Source: Pelomonas asaccharophilus_A (GTDB lineage Bacteria; Pseudomonadota; Gammaproteobacteria; Burkholderiales; Burkholderiaceae_C). Taken from it: a stretch of DNA of 64,000 nt. Below the pieces are notes generated by a model that worked only from the letters and a program-made list of their open reading frames with translations, had not been told where the DNA came from and searched no databases. Every line of letters begins with the position of its first letter. Positions within the stretch are counted from its first letter, which is position 1. Of this stretch, positions 35,589 to 43,978 are shown piece by piece. The DNA is taken from contig NZ_JAVDXV010000003.1 of the NCBI RefSeq assembly GCF_031458115.1, forward strand, positions 62,001-126,000, in the 5' to 3' direction. A program made the position numbers and the translations under genes.

Positions 35589-37190
35589 TCAAACCGCGGC
35601 GGGCGCGGGCAGCTGCTTCAGCGCCCAGGCGTCCGCCTTGTCCTGCAGCCAGGCCGTGCCCAGGTTGCCGAACACCCAGATCAGGAAGACCGTGCTGGCG
35701 CGCGCCGGGCCATCGTTCAGCGCGATGTAGGCCGCCGCGCAGGCCATCGGCAGCAGCGCCACCGAGTAGGTCCAGCGCTGCGCCAGCGCCAGCGCGTTCA
35801 GCATGGGGCGCAGCGGCCACAGCGCGAAGCCGGTCGCGCGCACGCGCTCCTCGTGGACCGCGGCGGCCAGCAGCATCCAGGCCAGCGCCAGCAGCAGGCA
35901 GGTGGGCTCCGGCAGCCAGCGGCCCAGCGCCGCGATGAACAAAAAACCCACCAGCGGCGACAGGCCGGCCACCACCCAGCCGTGCAGCGGCAGCAGCGGC
36001 CAGGCCGCGACCAGCCCCGCGAGGCCGAACAGCCCGCAGGCCCACGGCAGCAGCCAGTCGGGTATCACCGACAGCACGCCGCTCCCGGCCGCAGGCTCCT
36101 GCTCGGACAGCCAGGCCAGCCAGGCGGCAAACAGCAGCCAGACCAGCCCCAGCACCGGCTGCATGCTGTGGCGGCGCCAGCGCTCCAGCGGCAGCGCCAG
36201 CCGCTTCTGGCCATGGGTCAACGTCGGGCCCACGCCGATCAGCGTGGCGGCGAACAGGCCCACCAGCATGACGGCGCCGGTACTCAGCAGCCAGCCCAGC
36301 GCATGCGCGCCGGCAATGATCGCGTCGCCGAACACCAGCAGCCCGCCGCCGAAGCACAGCGCGCCGGCCAGCCCCACGCGCCACCACAGGCCGCGCTTCA
36401 CGCCCGCATCCAGCCAGCGCTGCGCATGCAGGTCCAGGCCCAGCTTGCGCAGCCACTGCGCACCCAGCAGGCTCTGGTTGCGCGCCAGCGTGGGCTGCAG
36501 CAGCAACAGCAGCAACTGCAGCCGCCACCAGGCGCCGCCGGCTTGCTGAAGCGCGTCCAGCCCCACCAGCGGTGCGCCCAGCTCATGCACGGGCGCGGGG
36601 ATGGGGGCGGGCCTCAGCCGCTCGTCGAACGCATCGTGCAGCGCATGGGCCAACTCCACGCCCAACTGCCGCTCGGTGCGGAAATCGTTCAGCCAGCCGA
36701 ACTGCGCGTCCAGTGCCTTCAGGAATTCATCGGGCAAGGTGGGCAGGCTCAGCGCCCATTGAGCGAACGCGGCCGAGAACTCGGCCTGCCGGCTCAGCGG
36801 CTGCTGGTCCAGCTCGCGGCGGGTGTCGGCCCAGGCATGCAGCAGCGCGGCCTCGCCCGTGCGGCGCCAGTGCAGCTCCAGCTCGTGGATGAGGTGCTGC
36901 GGCTGGAGAACGTACTCCGGCACGGGCTCGGCCTCCTCGGCGGGCGGCGCCTGCTGTTCAACCGGCGGTGCGGGCTCGGCAGCTGCGATGACGGCCGGCT
37001 GCTCCTCGGGGTTCTCGCGCTGCCACTTCGCCCATTGCTGCGCGCGCTCGTAGGCCGCGCGCAGCGCCTGGTAGGCCTCGGCATCGTCGTCCGGCCGCGT
37101 GACCTTGAGCTTGGCCGCGTAGGCCTTCTTGATGGCGGCGAGGTCGGTCGTCGCGTCAATGCCCAGCCGGGCCCAGTCTTCTTCCCACAT
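35589..37190 (-). CDS. J-like domain membrane protein, HscC partner candidate
   Basis: The protein has 533 residues. A short N-terminal J-like region (about 1-60, WARLGIDATTDLAAIKKAYAA) is followed by an acidic Pro/Glu-rich linker, a soluble central part (about 100-250) and about eight membrane segments to the C-terminus. The J-domain HPD motif is RPD here (32-34), lacking the His needed to stimulate Hsp70 ATPase. It follows hscC on the same strand, like the djlB/djlC-hscC group of E. coli. The ATG is 4 bp from element E3 and no Shine-Dalgarno sequence is visible. Confidence 0.8.
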   Translation of the reverse strand: MWEEDWARLGIDATTDLAAIKKAYAAKLKVTRPDDDAEAYQALRAAYERAQQWAKWQRENPEEQPAVIAAAEPAPPVEQQAPPAEEAEPVPEYVLQPQHLIHELELHWRRTGEAALLHAWADTRRELDQQPLSRQAEFSAAFAQWALSLPTLPDEFLKALDAQFGWLNDFRTERQLGVELAHALHDAFDERLRPAPIPAPVHELGAPLVGLDALQQAGGAWWRLQLLLLLLQPTLARNQSLLGAQWLRKLGLDLHAQRWLDAGVKRGLWWRVGLAGALCFGGGLLVFGDAIIAGAHALGWLLSTGAVMLVGLFAATLIGVGPTLTHGQKRLALPLERWRRHSMQPVLGLVWLLFAAWLAWLSEQEPAAGSGVLSVIPDWLLPWACGLFGLAGLVAAWPLLPLHGWVVAGLSPLVGFLFIAALGRWLPEPTCLLLALAWMLLAAAVHEERVRATGFALWPLRPMLNALALAQRWTYSVALLPMACAAAYIALNDGPARASTVFLIWVFGNLGTAWLQDKADAWALKQLPAPAAV

Positions 37191-37194
37191 GTTT

Positions 37195-37461
37195 AGGGTC
37201 TGCTCACGCTATGGCAATGGGTCGCGAAGGCCCGCCGCCAGGGGCCAATCAAGGCGCGGCGCGCCGCCCGCACGTGTGTGCGGGCAAGCGATGCAACGCT
37301 GAGTGGGCCCTGGCGGCGGGCCTTCCCGCAGGGTTGTTATCAAAAGGGCCGCGCGCTGCGTTGCAAATCCTCGCCGGGTGTTGAACCCGGCTGCGGTTTG
37401 CGCCTTGCTCGCGGCCCTTTTGGTAACAACGCGGCCCATTGCCATAGCGTGAACAGACCCT
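37195..37461 (+). repeat. Palindromic element E3 (267 bp, nested hairpins)
   Basis: The outer stem pairs 37195-37226 with 37430-37461 (32 positions, one C-A and one G-T). Arm A pairs 37226-37247 with 37304-37325 and is capped by GCCCGCAC/GTGCGGGC (37266-37285, GTGT loop). Arm B pairs 37333-37353 with 37410-37430 and is capped by GCCGGGT/ACCCGGC (37373-37391). Its right end overlaps the hscC stop codon (37460-37462) and its left end is 4 bp from the next start codon. Confidence 0.87.
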
Positions 37462-39172
37462 AGAACCTGAACGACGTGTCGATGCTGTCCAGCGCTTCCT
37501 TGAACTGCTGGCGTGCGGTGCGGATGACGCGCGGGTCCTGCGTCTGCAGCGCCAGTTCGAACTGGCCCAGCCAGTCCTGCAGCATCTGGCGGTCGTTGCC
37601 CAGCCGATCCTCGAACAGCCGCTTGGCGCGCTCGATCTGGTAGCGGTTGTCCTGCTCGTCGCGCGGGTGGCGCTTCAGCGACTGCAGGCGTTCGCGCGTG
37701 GCGGCGATCTCGGCCGCGCTGAGGCGAGCGCCTTGGCTCTCGATGATGAGCTCATGGCGCTGGCCGCCGGGCGTCTCGCGCGCCTCCACCTCCAGCAGCC
37801 CGTTGGCGTCGTAGGTGAAGCGCACCTCCACGCCGGCCTGGCCTGCCGGTGCGGGCGTGACCTCGATCTCCAGCTTGCCCAGGTGCAGGTTCTCCGAGCC
37901 CACGGGCGACTCGCCCTGGCGCACGTCGACAAGGATCTGCCGCTGCCCGTCGGCCAGCGTGTGATAACTCTCCACGCGCGACACCGGCACCGGCGTGTTG
38001 CGCTCGATGATGGGCGAGAAGCGATCGTTGACCATGCGGCCGGCGATGTGCGTGGCCGCGACGATGCCCAGCGAATAAGGCATCACGTCGGTCAGCACCA
38101 CGTCGTCCAGCGCCGCGTCGCGCGCCTTCAGGCCGGCCTGCACGGCCGCGCCCATCGCGATCGCGAGGTCGGGGTCCAGGTTGCGCAGCGGCAGGCGCTG
38201 GAACAGCCGTGCGACCAGCTGGCGCACCATGGGCATGCGCGTGGCGCCGCCCACCAGCACCACCTCGGCCAGGCCGGCCGGGTTCAGCTGCGCGTCGGCC
38301 AGCGCGCGCTCGATGGGGCGGCGCAGGCGCTGCAGCAGCTCCTGCGCGCCGGCCTCGAAGTCGGCACGCGTGATCGTGGCGGTCAGCGTGCGGTCACGCC
38401 AGACGCTGCGCAGCTCCGCGCTGTCGCGTTCGCCGAGGTCGCGCTTGGCCTGTTCGGCCATGCGCCACCAGGTCTCGCCCTCGAACCAGGCGGTGCGCTC
38501 CTCGGCGCTCAGGCCCTCGGCGGTCTTGGCGAACAGCTGCGCGATCGCGCGGCTGAAGTCCTCGCCGCCCAGCCGCGTGTCGCCGGCGCTGGCGCGCACC
38601 TCGACGACACCATCGAAATACTCCAGCACCGACACGTCGAAGGTGCCGCCGCCCAGGTCGAAGACGAGAAAGCTGCTGTGCTCGGGCCGCTCCTGCAGGC
38701 CATAGGCCAGGCCGGCCGCGGTGGGCTCGTTCAGCAGCCGCTCGACCTTCAGCCCGGCGATCTCGCCCGCCGTGCGGGTGGCGCGGCGCTGCGCCTCGTT
38801 GAAGTAGGCCGGCACCGTGATGACGGCCTCGGTGACCGGCTCGCCCAGAAAGGCCTCGGCATCACTTTTGAGCGTCTGCAGCACCAGTGCCGACAGCTCC
38901 TCGGCGCGCAGCTCCTTCACATGCGGGCCGGTGCGCAGCGTGATCTTGCGGTCGCTGCCCATCCAGCGCTTGAAGGCCAGCGCGGTGGACTGCGCATGCA
39001 GCCCGGCGCGCTCGCGCGCGGCCAGGCCCACCAGCGTGTGGCCTTGCTCGTCGAGCGCGACGGCCGACGGCGTCAGGTAGTCCCCGTGGGCATTGGGGAT
39101 GAGGACGGCCGCGCCGTCGCGAAACACCGCCGCCGCGCTGTGCGTGGTGCCCAGGTCGATGCCCAGGATCAT
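37460..39172 (-). CDS. hscC: Hsp70 family chaperone HscC
   Basis: This 570-residue Hsp70 has an intact ATPase domain (GIDLGTTHS near residue 4, FDLGGGTFDVSVLEYF, VLVGGATRMP) and a shortened substrate-binding domain. It lacks the long lid and EEVD-type tail of DnaK and matches the length of the HscC type. A GGGAGG ribosome-binding site precedes the ATG, next to a 6-bp hairpin (CCCGTT/AACGGG). The stop codon overlaps the end of palindromic element E3, and the downstream gene is a J-like protein, the probable partner. Confidence 0.92.
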   Translation of the reverse strand: MILGIDLGTTHSAAAVFRDGAAVLIPNAHGDYLTPSAVALDEQGHTLVGLAARERAGLHAQSTALAFKRWMGSDRKITLRTGPHVKELRAEELSALVLQTLKSDAEAFLGEPVTEAVITVPAYFNEAQRRATRTAGEIAGLKVERLLNEPTAAGLAYGLQERPEHSSFLVFDLGGGTFDVSVLEYFDGVVEVRASAGDTRLGGEDFSRAIAQLFAKTAEGLSAEERTAWFEGETWWRMAEQAKRDLGERDSAELRSVWRDRTLTATITRADFEAGAQELLQRLRRPIERALADAQLNPAGLAEVVLVGGATRMPMVRQLVARLFQRLPLRNLDPDLAIAMGAAVQAGLKARDAALDDVVLTDVMPYSLGIVAATHIAGRMVNDRFSPIIERNTPVPVSRVESYHTLADGQRQILVDVRQGESPVGSENLHLGKLEIEVTPAPAGQAGVEVRFTYDANGLLEVEARETPGGQRHELIIESQGARLSAAEIAATRERLQSLKRHPRDEQDNRYQIERAKRLFEDRLGNDRQMLQDWLGQFELALQTQDPRVIRTARQQFKEALDSIDTSFRF

Positions 39173-39224
39173 TGGTGAGCCTCCCGTTGAAACGGGCGCT
39201 AGCGTAGCCGCTAACGGGCGGCGG

Positions 39225-39680
39225 TCAGGACTTGGGTTTGATCAACCGGGGATGCCACTCGGGCACCGCCATCAGCGCTGCCGAACCCATGTGGCGGTGG
39301 ATGTCGGCCACCATCTCGCCGTTGATGATGACGGGGTCGGTCTCCACGGCCTTGCGGGCGGTCTCCACGTCTTTCGTCGCGAAGACGAACAGCCCGCGCA
39401 GGCCGTTCTGGCCGTCCAGCGGGCCGGCGTAGACCAGCAGCCCTTCCTTGGACAGCCGCTCCATGTTGGCGAAATGGCCCTTGAACATCGCGTCGCGCTC
39501 GGGGCCGGGCGGCATGGGCTTGGGGCCCGTCTTCAGCAGCACGAAGACATAGGAGCGCAGGCCGCCGTCGTTGGCGCCCCAGGCCTGGGCCTTGGCGGCA
39601 TCGTAGGCGGCCGGCGCCTCCTGGGCATGGACGGTCAGCGTGCCCAGCAGGGCGAGCAGGCAGGCGGCAAGGCGTTGCAT
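39225..39680 (-). CDS. Exported YCII-related domain protein
   Basis: The protein has 151 residues. A signal peptide (about 1-21, ending TVHAQ) is followed by a YCII-like domain with the pattern YVFVLLKTGPKP, HFANMERLSKEGLLVYAGPL and FATKDVETARKAVETDP. YCII proteins are small, dimeric and mostly uncharacterised, and an exported version is less common. The ATG at 39680 begins the signal peptide; the frame extends further upstream into the BlaI operator region and is not credible there. It lies 52 bp upstream of hscC. Confidence 0.8.
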   Translation of the reverse strand: MQRLAACLLALLGTLTVHAQEAPAAYDAAKAQAWGANDGGLRSYVFVLLKTGPKPMPPGPERDAMFKGHFANMERLSKEGLLVYAGPLDGQNGLRGLFVFATKDVETARKAVETDPVIINGEMVADIHRHMGSAALMAVPEWHPRLIKPKS

Positions 39681-39789
39681 GGCGTGTGGCGGTAGTCGCA
39701 ATGCACCCATTGAATCGCAGCGAGCGCCGCCGGCGCCCGCGTTGAAACCCGGGTGCCCAAAGTCACTTGTCAGGCCATCGATGTTGCAA

Positions 39790-39815
39790 CTACATTTGTA
39801 GTACGACAACTGTAG
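39790..39815. promoter_or_regulatory. Tandem BlaI/MecI-type operators
   Basis: CTACATTTGTAG at 39790-39801 is a dyad with the TACA/TGTA half-sites typical of BlaI/MecI. A second copy, ACAACTGTAG, follows at 39806-39815. Both lie just before the BlaI-family gene, as expected for autoregulation. Confidence 0.65.
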
Positions 39816-39826
39816 AAGATCTTGCC

Positions 39827-40225
39827 ATGGATGAGGACGCCGGCGGCGGGGATGTGCAACTGAGCGAGCTGCAGCTCAGCCTGATGCGCGTGCTGTGGGC
39901 ACGCGGCGAGGCCAGCACGGCCGAGGTGGCCGAGGCCTTGCGCGGCGAGCGCGACCTGGCCCACACCACCATCGCCACGCTGCTGACACGCCTGGAGAAG
40001 CGCGGCCTGCTGGCCAGCCGGCGCGAGGGGCGGGCGCTGCTGTACACGCCGCTCGTCAGCGAGAGCGAGGTGCAGCGCTCCATGGTGGGCAGCCTGCTGG
40101 ACAGCCTGTTCGCCGGCCGTGCCAGCGCGCTGGTGTCGCATCTGCTGGATGCGCGCGGCGTGGACGCCAAGGAGCTAGCCGAACTGCAGGCGCTGCTGAA
40201 GCAACGCAAGGGAGATGCGCGATGA
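39827..40225 (+). CDS. BlaI/MecI/CopY family transcriptional repressor
   Basis: This 132-residue winged-helix protein carries LQLSLMRVLWARGEASTAEVAEAL and TTIATLLTRLEKRGLL, the recognition helix and wing of the BlaI family, followed by a C-terminal dimerisation helix. In the paradigm the repressor is cleaved when the partner M56 protease senses a signal. Two operator-like dyads lie upstream. The ATG overlaps none of these and was preferred to a start inside the operator. It ends in an ATGA overlap with the M56 gene. Confidence 0.9.
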   Translation: MDEDAGGGDVQLSELQLSLMRVLWARGEASTAEVAEALRGERDLAHTTIATLLTRLEKRGLLASRREGRALLYTPLVSESEVQRSMVGSLLDSLFAGRASALVSHLLDARGVDAKELAELQALLKQRKGDAR

Positions 40226-42471
40226 CCGATGTGCTGCTGACCTGGCTGTGCAGCTACCTGCTGCACAGCAGCCTGTTGATCGGCGCGCTGTGGGTGGCCG
40301 AGCGCGCCGGCTGGCTGGCGCGCGTGACCACGTCCACGCAGGAGACGCTGTGGCGGCTGGCGCTGCTGGGCGGGCTGCTCAGCGCCAGCCTGCCGCTGCT
40401 GACGGCGGCGCCCGCACCGGGGCCTGTCGTGCGACCCGCGCAGGTCGCCGTGCAAGACCCGGCCCCCGTGATCACCGATGCGCTGCCTTCCAACGCGCCG
40501 GTGGCCCAACTGCCCGGCGCTCAACTGGGCGCGCTGCCCCTCACGACGCGCTTCGAGCCCCAGACGCATGACCTGGCCGTCGGCTTCGTGGCGGTCTGGC
40601 TGCTGGGTGCGGTGCTGATGGCGGCCGCACTGGCCGCGCAGTGGGCTTGGCTGCGCCGCACCGTGTGCCGCCTGGCCGTGGTGGCCGACCCGCGCTGGCA
40701 GGCGCTGGTCGCCGGGCTCTCGGCCGACATGCGCGTGCCGCTGCCGGTGCTGCGCCATGCGCGCGCCGGCTGGGCCAGCCCGCTGCTGGCGCCCGGCCGC
40801 CAGCTGTGCCTGCCCGCCTGGTGCCTGGACCTGCCCGACGACGAAGCCCGCGCCGTGCTGGGCCATGAGCTGGCCCACCTGCGCCGGCGCGACCCGGCCT
40901 GGCGGCTGCTTGCGGCCGTCATGCAGGCGCTGCTGTGGCCGCAGGCGCTGAACCGCATCGCGCTGCAGCGGCTGGACCTGCTGGCCGAGCTGGCCTGCGA
41001 CGCGGAAGCCGCCGCACCGGCTGGGCAGCGCCTGGCGCTGGCGCAGAGCCTGTTGCGTTGTGCCGAGGCGCTGAAGGCGCCGGGCGGCCGTCATGGCCCG
41101 GCGCTGGCCTGCGGCGCGGCGGGTGTGGGGTCGCCGCTGTTCGCCCGCGTGCGCAGGCTGCTGAAGCCCGAGGGCGAGGCCGCGCCGCGCGAACGCCGCG
41201 CGCTGCGTTGGGGTCTGGTGGCCGCGATGCTGGGCGGCCTGGTGGCGCTGCCGGCGGTCGTCGTCAGCCACACCGACGGCCGCGAGATGCTGGGCCGCTT
41301 CGGGCTGGAAAGCCTGGCCGATCCCGGCTTCCTGCGGCCCGGCACGCGCCTGGTGAGCCGCTATCCCGGCGGCAGCTTCTCGGTGACGCTGGACGGCAAG
41401 GTGGCGTTCAACGACGCCGAGGACGACGTGCAGTCGCTGACCGGCACGCTCACCGTGCGCCACCGCGAAGGCGGGCTGACGCGCGAGATGACGCTCAAGT
41501 CCATGGGCGAAGGCCGCATCCAGCGCGAGTACCGCGTGGGCCGCGATGTGCTGCAAATGGATGACGCCGCGCGCGTCTGGTGGACCCAGGCCGTGCAGCG
41601 CATGGCCGAGCACCTGACCGACCCCAAGGTGCGCGCGCAGCGTCAGTTCGAGCGCGGCGGCATCGATGCCGTGCTGGCCGACGTCGAGCGCGCGAGCGAG
41701 GACCACTCACGCCGCCGCCGCTTGGAGGCGCTGGTGGGCCTGGGCCAGCCGTTGTCCGCTGCCGCGCAGGACCGCGTCATCGCCGCGGCCGCCCGCATTG
41801 GCGGCGGCTTCGAGCGGCGCGAGGCGCTGCAGGCCATCGCGCGGCTGCCGCTGGCCGAGCCGCAGCAACTGGCCTGGCTGAAGGTGGCGGGCGGCATCGA
41901 TGGCGACTTCGAGCGCCGCGAAGCGCTGGGCGCGCTGGCGCCCAAGCTGCTCACCACGCCGGCCGTGCTGGCGGCCTGGAGCGAGGCGCTGGGCCGCATC
42001 GACGGCGACTTCGAGCTGCGTTCGGCCATCGAGGCGCAGGTCACGGCCACGCCGCATCCGGCGGTGCTGGCGGCGGCTCTGCAGGCGGCGCATCGGTTGC
42101 AGGGCGACTTCGAAAGGCGCGAGGCGCTGGGCGCGATCGCGCGCCGGCTGCAGGGCGACGAGGCGCAGTTGGTCGAGGCCTATGTCAGCGCGGCCGGTGG
42201 CATTGACAGTGGCTTCGAGCGGCGTGAGGCGCTGAACCTGCTGCTGGACCGGCCCAAGCTGGGCCTGCCGGGCCTGGAGCGCGTGCTGGCCAGCGCCGAG
42301 GGCATGGACAGCGGCTTCGAGCGCCTGCAGGTGCTGCTGCGCGTGGCGGACCGCCTGGGCCAGGCCAAGCCGGTGGATGCCACCCTCGTTGATCGCCTGC
42401 GCCGCGCCGGCCGCGGCCTGGGCGAGCATGAGCGCGGGCAGATCGAGACGGCGCTGGACAGGTTGGGCTAG
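40222..42471 (+). CDS. M56 (BlaR1-like) membrane metallopeptidase with C-terminal repeats
   Basis: The protein has 749 residues. Membrane segments lie at about 5-25, 40-60, 118-140 and 330-350. The zinc site is HELAH (215-219), with a later Glu in LLAELACDAEAA. Beyond the last membrane segment it has no penicillin-binding domain. Instead it carries six repeats of 33-35 residues with the core FERREAL or a close variant, the Phe falling at 530, 563, 597, 630, 665 and 699. These probably form a helical solenoid that senses something in the periplasm. It is translationally coupled to the BlaI gene. Its stop overlaps the mvaB stop (CTAG). Confidence 0.88.
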   Translation: MTDVLLTWLCSYLLHSSLLIGALWVAERAGWLARVTTSTQETLWRLALLGGLLSASLPLLTAAPAPGPVVRPAQVAVQDPAPVITDALPSNAPVAQLPGAQLGALPLTTRFEPQTHDLAVGFVAVWLLGAVLMAAALAAQWAWLRRTVCRLAVVADPRWQALVAGLSADMRVPLPVLRHARAGWASPLLAPGRQLCLPAWCLDLPDDEARAVLGHELAHLRRRDPAWRLLAAVMQALLWPQALNRIALQRLDLLAELACDAEAAAPAGQRLALAQSLLRCAEALKAPGGRHGPALACGAAGVGSPLFARVRRLLKPEGEAAPRERRALRWGLVAAMLGGLVALPAVVVSHTDGREMLGRFGLESLADPGFLRPGTRLVSRYPGGSFSVTLDGKVAFNDAEDDVQSLTGTLTVRHREGGLTREMTLKSMGEGRIQREYRVGRDVLQMDDAARVWWTQAVQRMAEHLTDPKVRAQRQFERGGIDAVLADVERASEDHSRRRRLEALVGLGQPLSAAAQDRVIAAAARIGGGFERREALQAIARLPLAEPQQLAWLKVAGGIDGDFERREALGALAPKLLTTPAVLAAWSEALGRIDGDFELRSAIEAQVTATPHPAVLAAALQAAHRLQGDFERREALGAIARRLQGDEAQLVEAYVSAAGGIDSGFERREALNLLLDRPKLGLPGLERVLASAEGMDSGFERLQVLLRVADRLGQAKPVDATLVDRLRRAGRGLGEHERGQIETALDRLG

Positions 42472-43376
42472 CCCGCCCGCTTGGCCAGCACCGCTCGCGC
42501 CACGCGTGACACCGGCGGGCGGCCCAGCACGTTGGAGATGAAGGCGCCGGCATCCACCAGCTTGTCGAGGTTGATGCCCGTTTCCAGCCCCAAGCCATCC
42601 AGCATGAAGACGACATCCTCCGTCGCCACATTGCCCGTCGCGCCCTTGGCATACGGACAGCCGCCCAGGCCCGCCACGCTGGCGTGGAAGCTGTGCACGC
42701 CCAGCTCCATGCTCGCGTAGACATTGGCGAGCGCCTGGCCGTAGGTGTCGTGGAAGTGGCCGGAGACTTCCGCGAGCGGAAAGTGCTTCAGCGCCCGCTC
42801 CATCGCGGCCTGCACCTTGCGCGGCGTGCCGACACCGATGGTGTCGGCGATGTCGATGGCGTCCACGCCCAGTGCGCGCAGCGGCTTCACGACGGCCTCG
42901 ACCTGATCGGCGCTGATGTCGCCCTCGTACGGGCAGCCCAGCGCACACGACAGCGCCGCGCGCACCTTCACGCCTGCCGCGTGCGCGCCCTCTATGACGG
43001 GCGCAAAGCGCTCCAGGCTCTCGGCGATGGAGCAGTTGATGTTCTTCTGCGTGAAGGCCTCGCTGGCCGCGGTGAAGACCAGGATCTCGTCAGGCTTGGA
43101 CGCCAGCGCCGGCTCCAACCCCTTCAGGTTGGGCACCAGCACCGAATAGCGCACGCCGGGCTTGCGCGCGATGGCGGCCATCACCGCGGTGTTGTCGCCC
43201 ATCTGCGGCACCCACTTCGGGCTGACGAAGCTGGTGACCTCGATCTCGTTCAGGCCGGCGTCCTGCAGCATCGCCACCAGTTGCGCCTTGTGCTCGGTGG
43301 CGACGTTCTCCTTCTCGTTCTGCAGCCCGTCGCGCGGGCCGACGTCGAGGATCTTGACGTGGGTGGGCAGTGGCAT
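42468..43376 (-). CDS. mvaB: Hydroxymethylglutaryl-CoA lyase
   Basis: This 302-residue enzyme cleaves HMG-CoA to acetyl-CoA and acetoacetate, the last step of leucine degradation. Present are the N-terminal VGPRDGLQNE (metal/substrate), the CALGCPYEGD segment, and GLGGCPYAKGATGNVATED, which holds the catalytic Cys. It is the last gene of the long minus-strand run that also carries mccB and mccA. The gap to the nucleotidyltransferase gene is 6 bp. Confidence 0.95.
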   Translation of the reverse strand: MPLPTHVKILDVGPRDGLQNEKENVATEHKAQLVAMLQDAGLNEIEVTSFVSPKWVPQMGDNTAVMAAIARKPGVRYSVLVPNLKGLEPALASKPDEILVFTAASEAFTQKNINCSIAESLERFAPVIEGAHAAGVKVRAALSCALGCPYEGDISADQVEAVVKPLRALGVDAIDIADTIGVGTPRKVQAAMERALKHFPLAEVSGHFHDTYGQALANVYASMELGVHSFHASVAGLGGCPYAKGATGNVATEDVVFMLDGLGLETGINLDKLVDAGAFISNVLGRPPVSRVARAVLAKRAG

Positions 43377-43382
43377 CGCGAT

Positions 43383-43850
43383 TCAATCCTTGTCTTCGAG
43401 TGCGTCAAGGTCCGCCAGATCCTTGTGGCGACCGCTCGCACGCTTGTTGGCCTTGAAGTCATCCAGGCCGATGAAATTCAACGCCAGCCCGTCGACGGTG
43501 ATGATTTCGCGCCGTTCGTAGCAGTCCTCAAACGCGACACCATCGATGCCCATCAGCAGGTCGATGCGCCGGGGGGGCTGGCCCAGTTGGATGACGGAAT
43601 CTGGTGCGAAGTCGGCCGTCGACAGGTTCAGCGAACCGAAGCCGAACTGGCGCAACGTCGTCAACAGGCGTTCGAGGTTGTCGGCGTGGGGGTTCAACCA
43701 GAAGTCGATATCGCCCGTATAGCGGGGGTGGCCATGCGCGGCCAACGCATAGCCGCCAACAACGAGGTACTCAACGCCGTTCGCGTTGAGTAACTCGGCA
43801 AACTCTTTGAAGTCGGGGTTGAGCATCAGGTTCTTCGGCAAAGCCTTCAT
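43383..43850 (-). CDS. Nucleotidyltransferase-fold protein (MNT/AbiEii-like)
   Basis: The protein has 155 residues, with a minimal nucleotidyltransferase core: VVGGYALAAHG (about 30-40) followed by TGDIDFW (Asp pair at 47 and 49). Related proteins act as toxins or as partners in toxin-antitoxin-like pairs, but many are uncharacterised. The start overlaps the end of the small upstream gene by 80 bp; ATG 43826 (MLNPDFKEFAELL) would reduce this to 56 bp. It sits between mccA and mvaB and is foreign to leucine catabolism. Confidence 0.75.
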   Translation of the reverse strand: MKALPKNLMLNPDFKEFAELLNANGVEYLVVGGYALAAHGHPRYTGDIDFWLNPHADNLERLLTTLRQFGFGSLNLSTADFAPDSVIQLGQPPRRIDLLMGIDGVAFEDCYERREIITVDGLALNFIGLDDFKANKRASGRHKDLADLDALEDKD

Positions 43851-43968
43851 GCTGAAGCCGCAGTTGTTCGACGGCAGCCAGCCGCTCGGCAGGCGGGCGT
43901 GAGAGCCAATACGCCCTGTCCTCAGAGGCTTGGTTCTTGCGGCTGGTGATCGTCACTGTGCGCAGCAT
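43771..43968 (-). CDS. Small protein paired with the nucleotidyltransferase (putative TA partner)
   Basis: This 65-residue protein begins MLRTVTITSRKNQASEDRAY and has the segment YWLSRPPAERLAAVEQLRLQ. It ends with PRLQRVCRVTQRERR, which I recall as the usual end of a small family found just before nucleotidyltransferase genes. The last third is encoded by the same DNA, in another frame, as the start of the nucleotidyltransferase. It starts 10 bp after mccA. Function unknown; a toxin-antitoxin role is only inferred from pairing. Confidence 0.6.
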   Translation of the reverse strand: MLRTVTITSRKNQASEDRAYWLSRPPAERLAAVEQLRLQHEGFAEEPDAQPRLQRVCRVTQRERR

Positions 43969-43978
43969 GGCTTGATTG

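Noticed and set aside
37209..37463. Palindromic elements as tRNA or rRNA genes
   Set aside because: No anticodon arm, CCA-type acceptor or T-loop pattern; the stems are far longer than those of tRNA.
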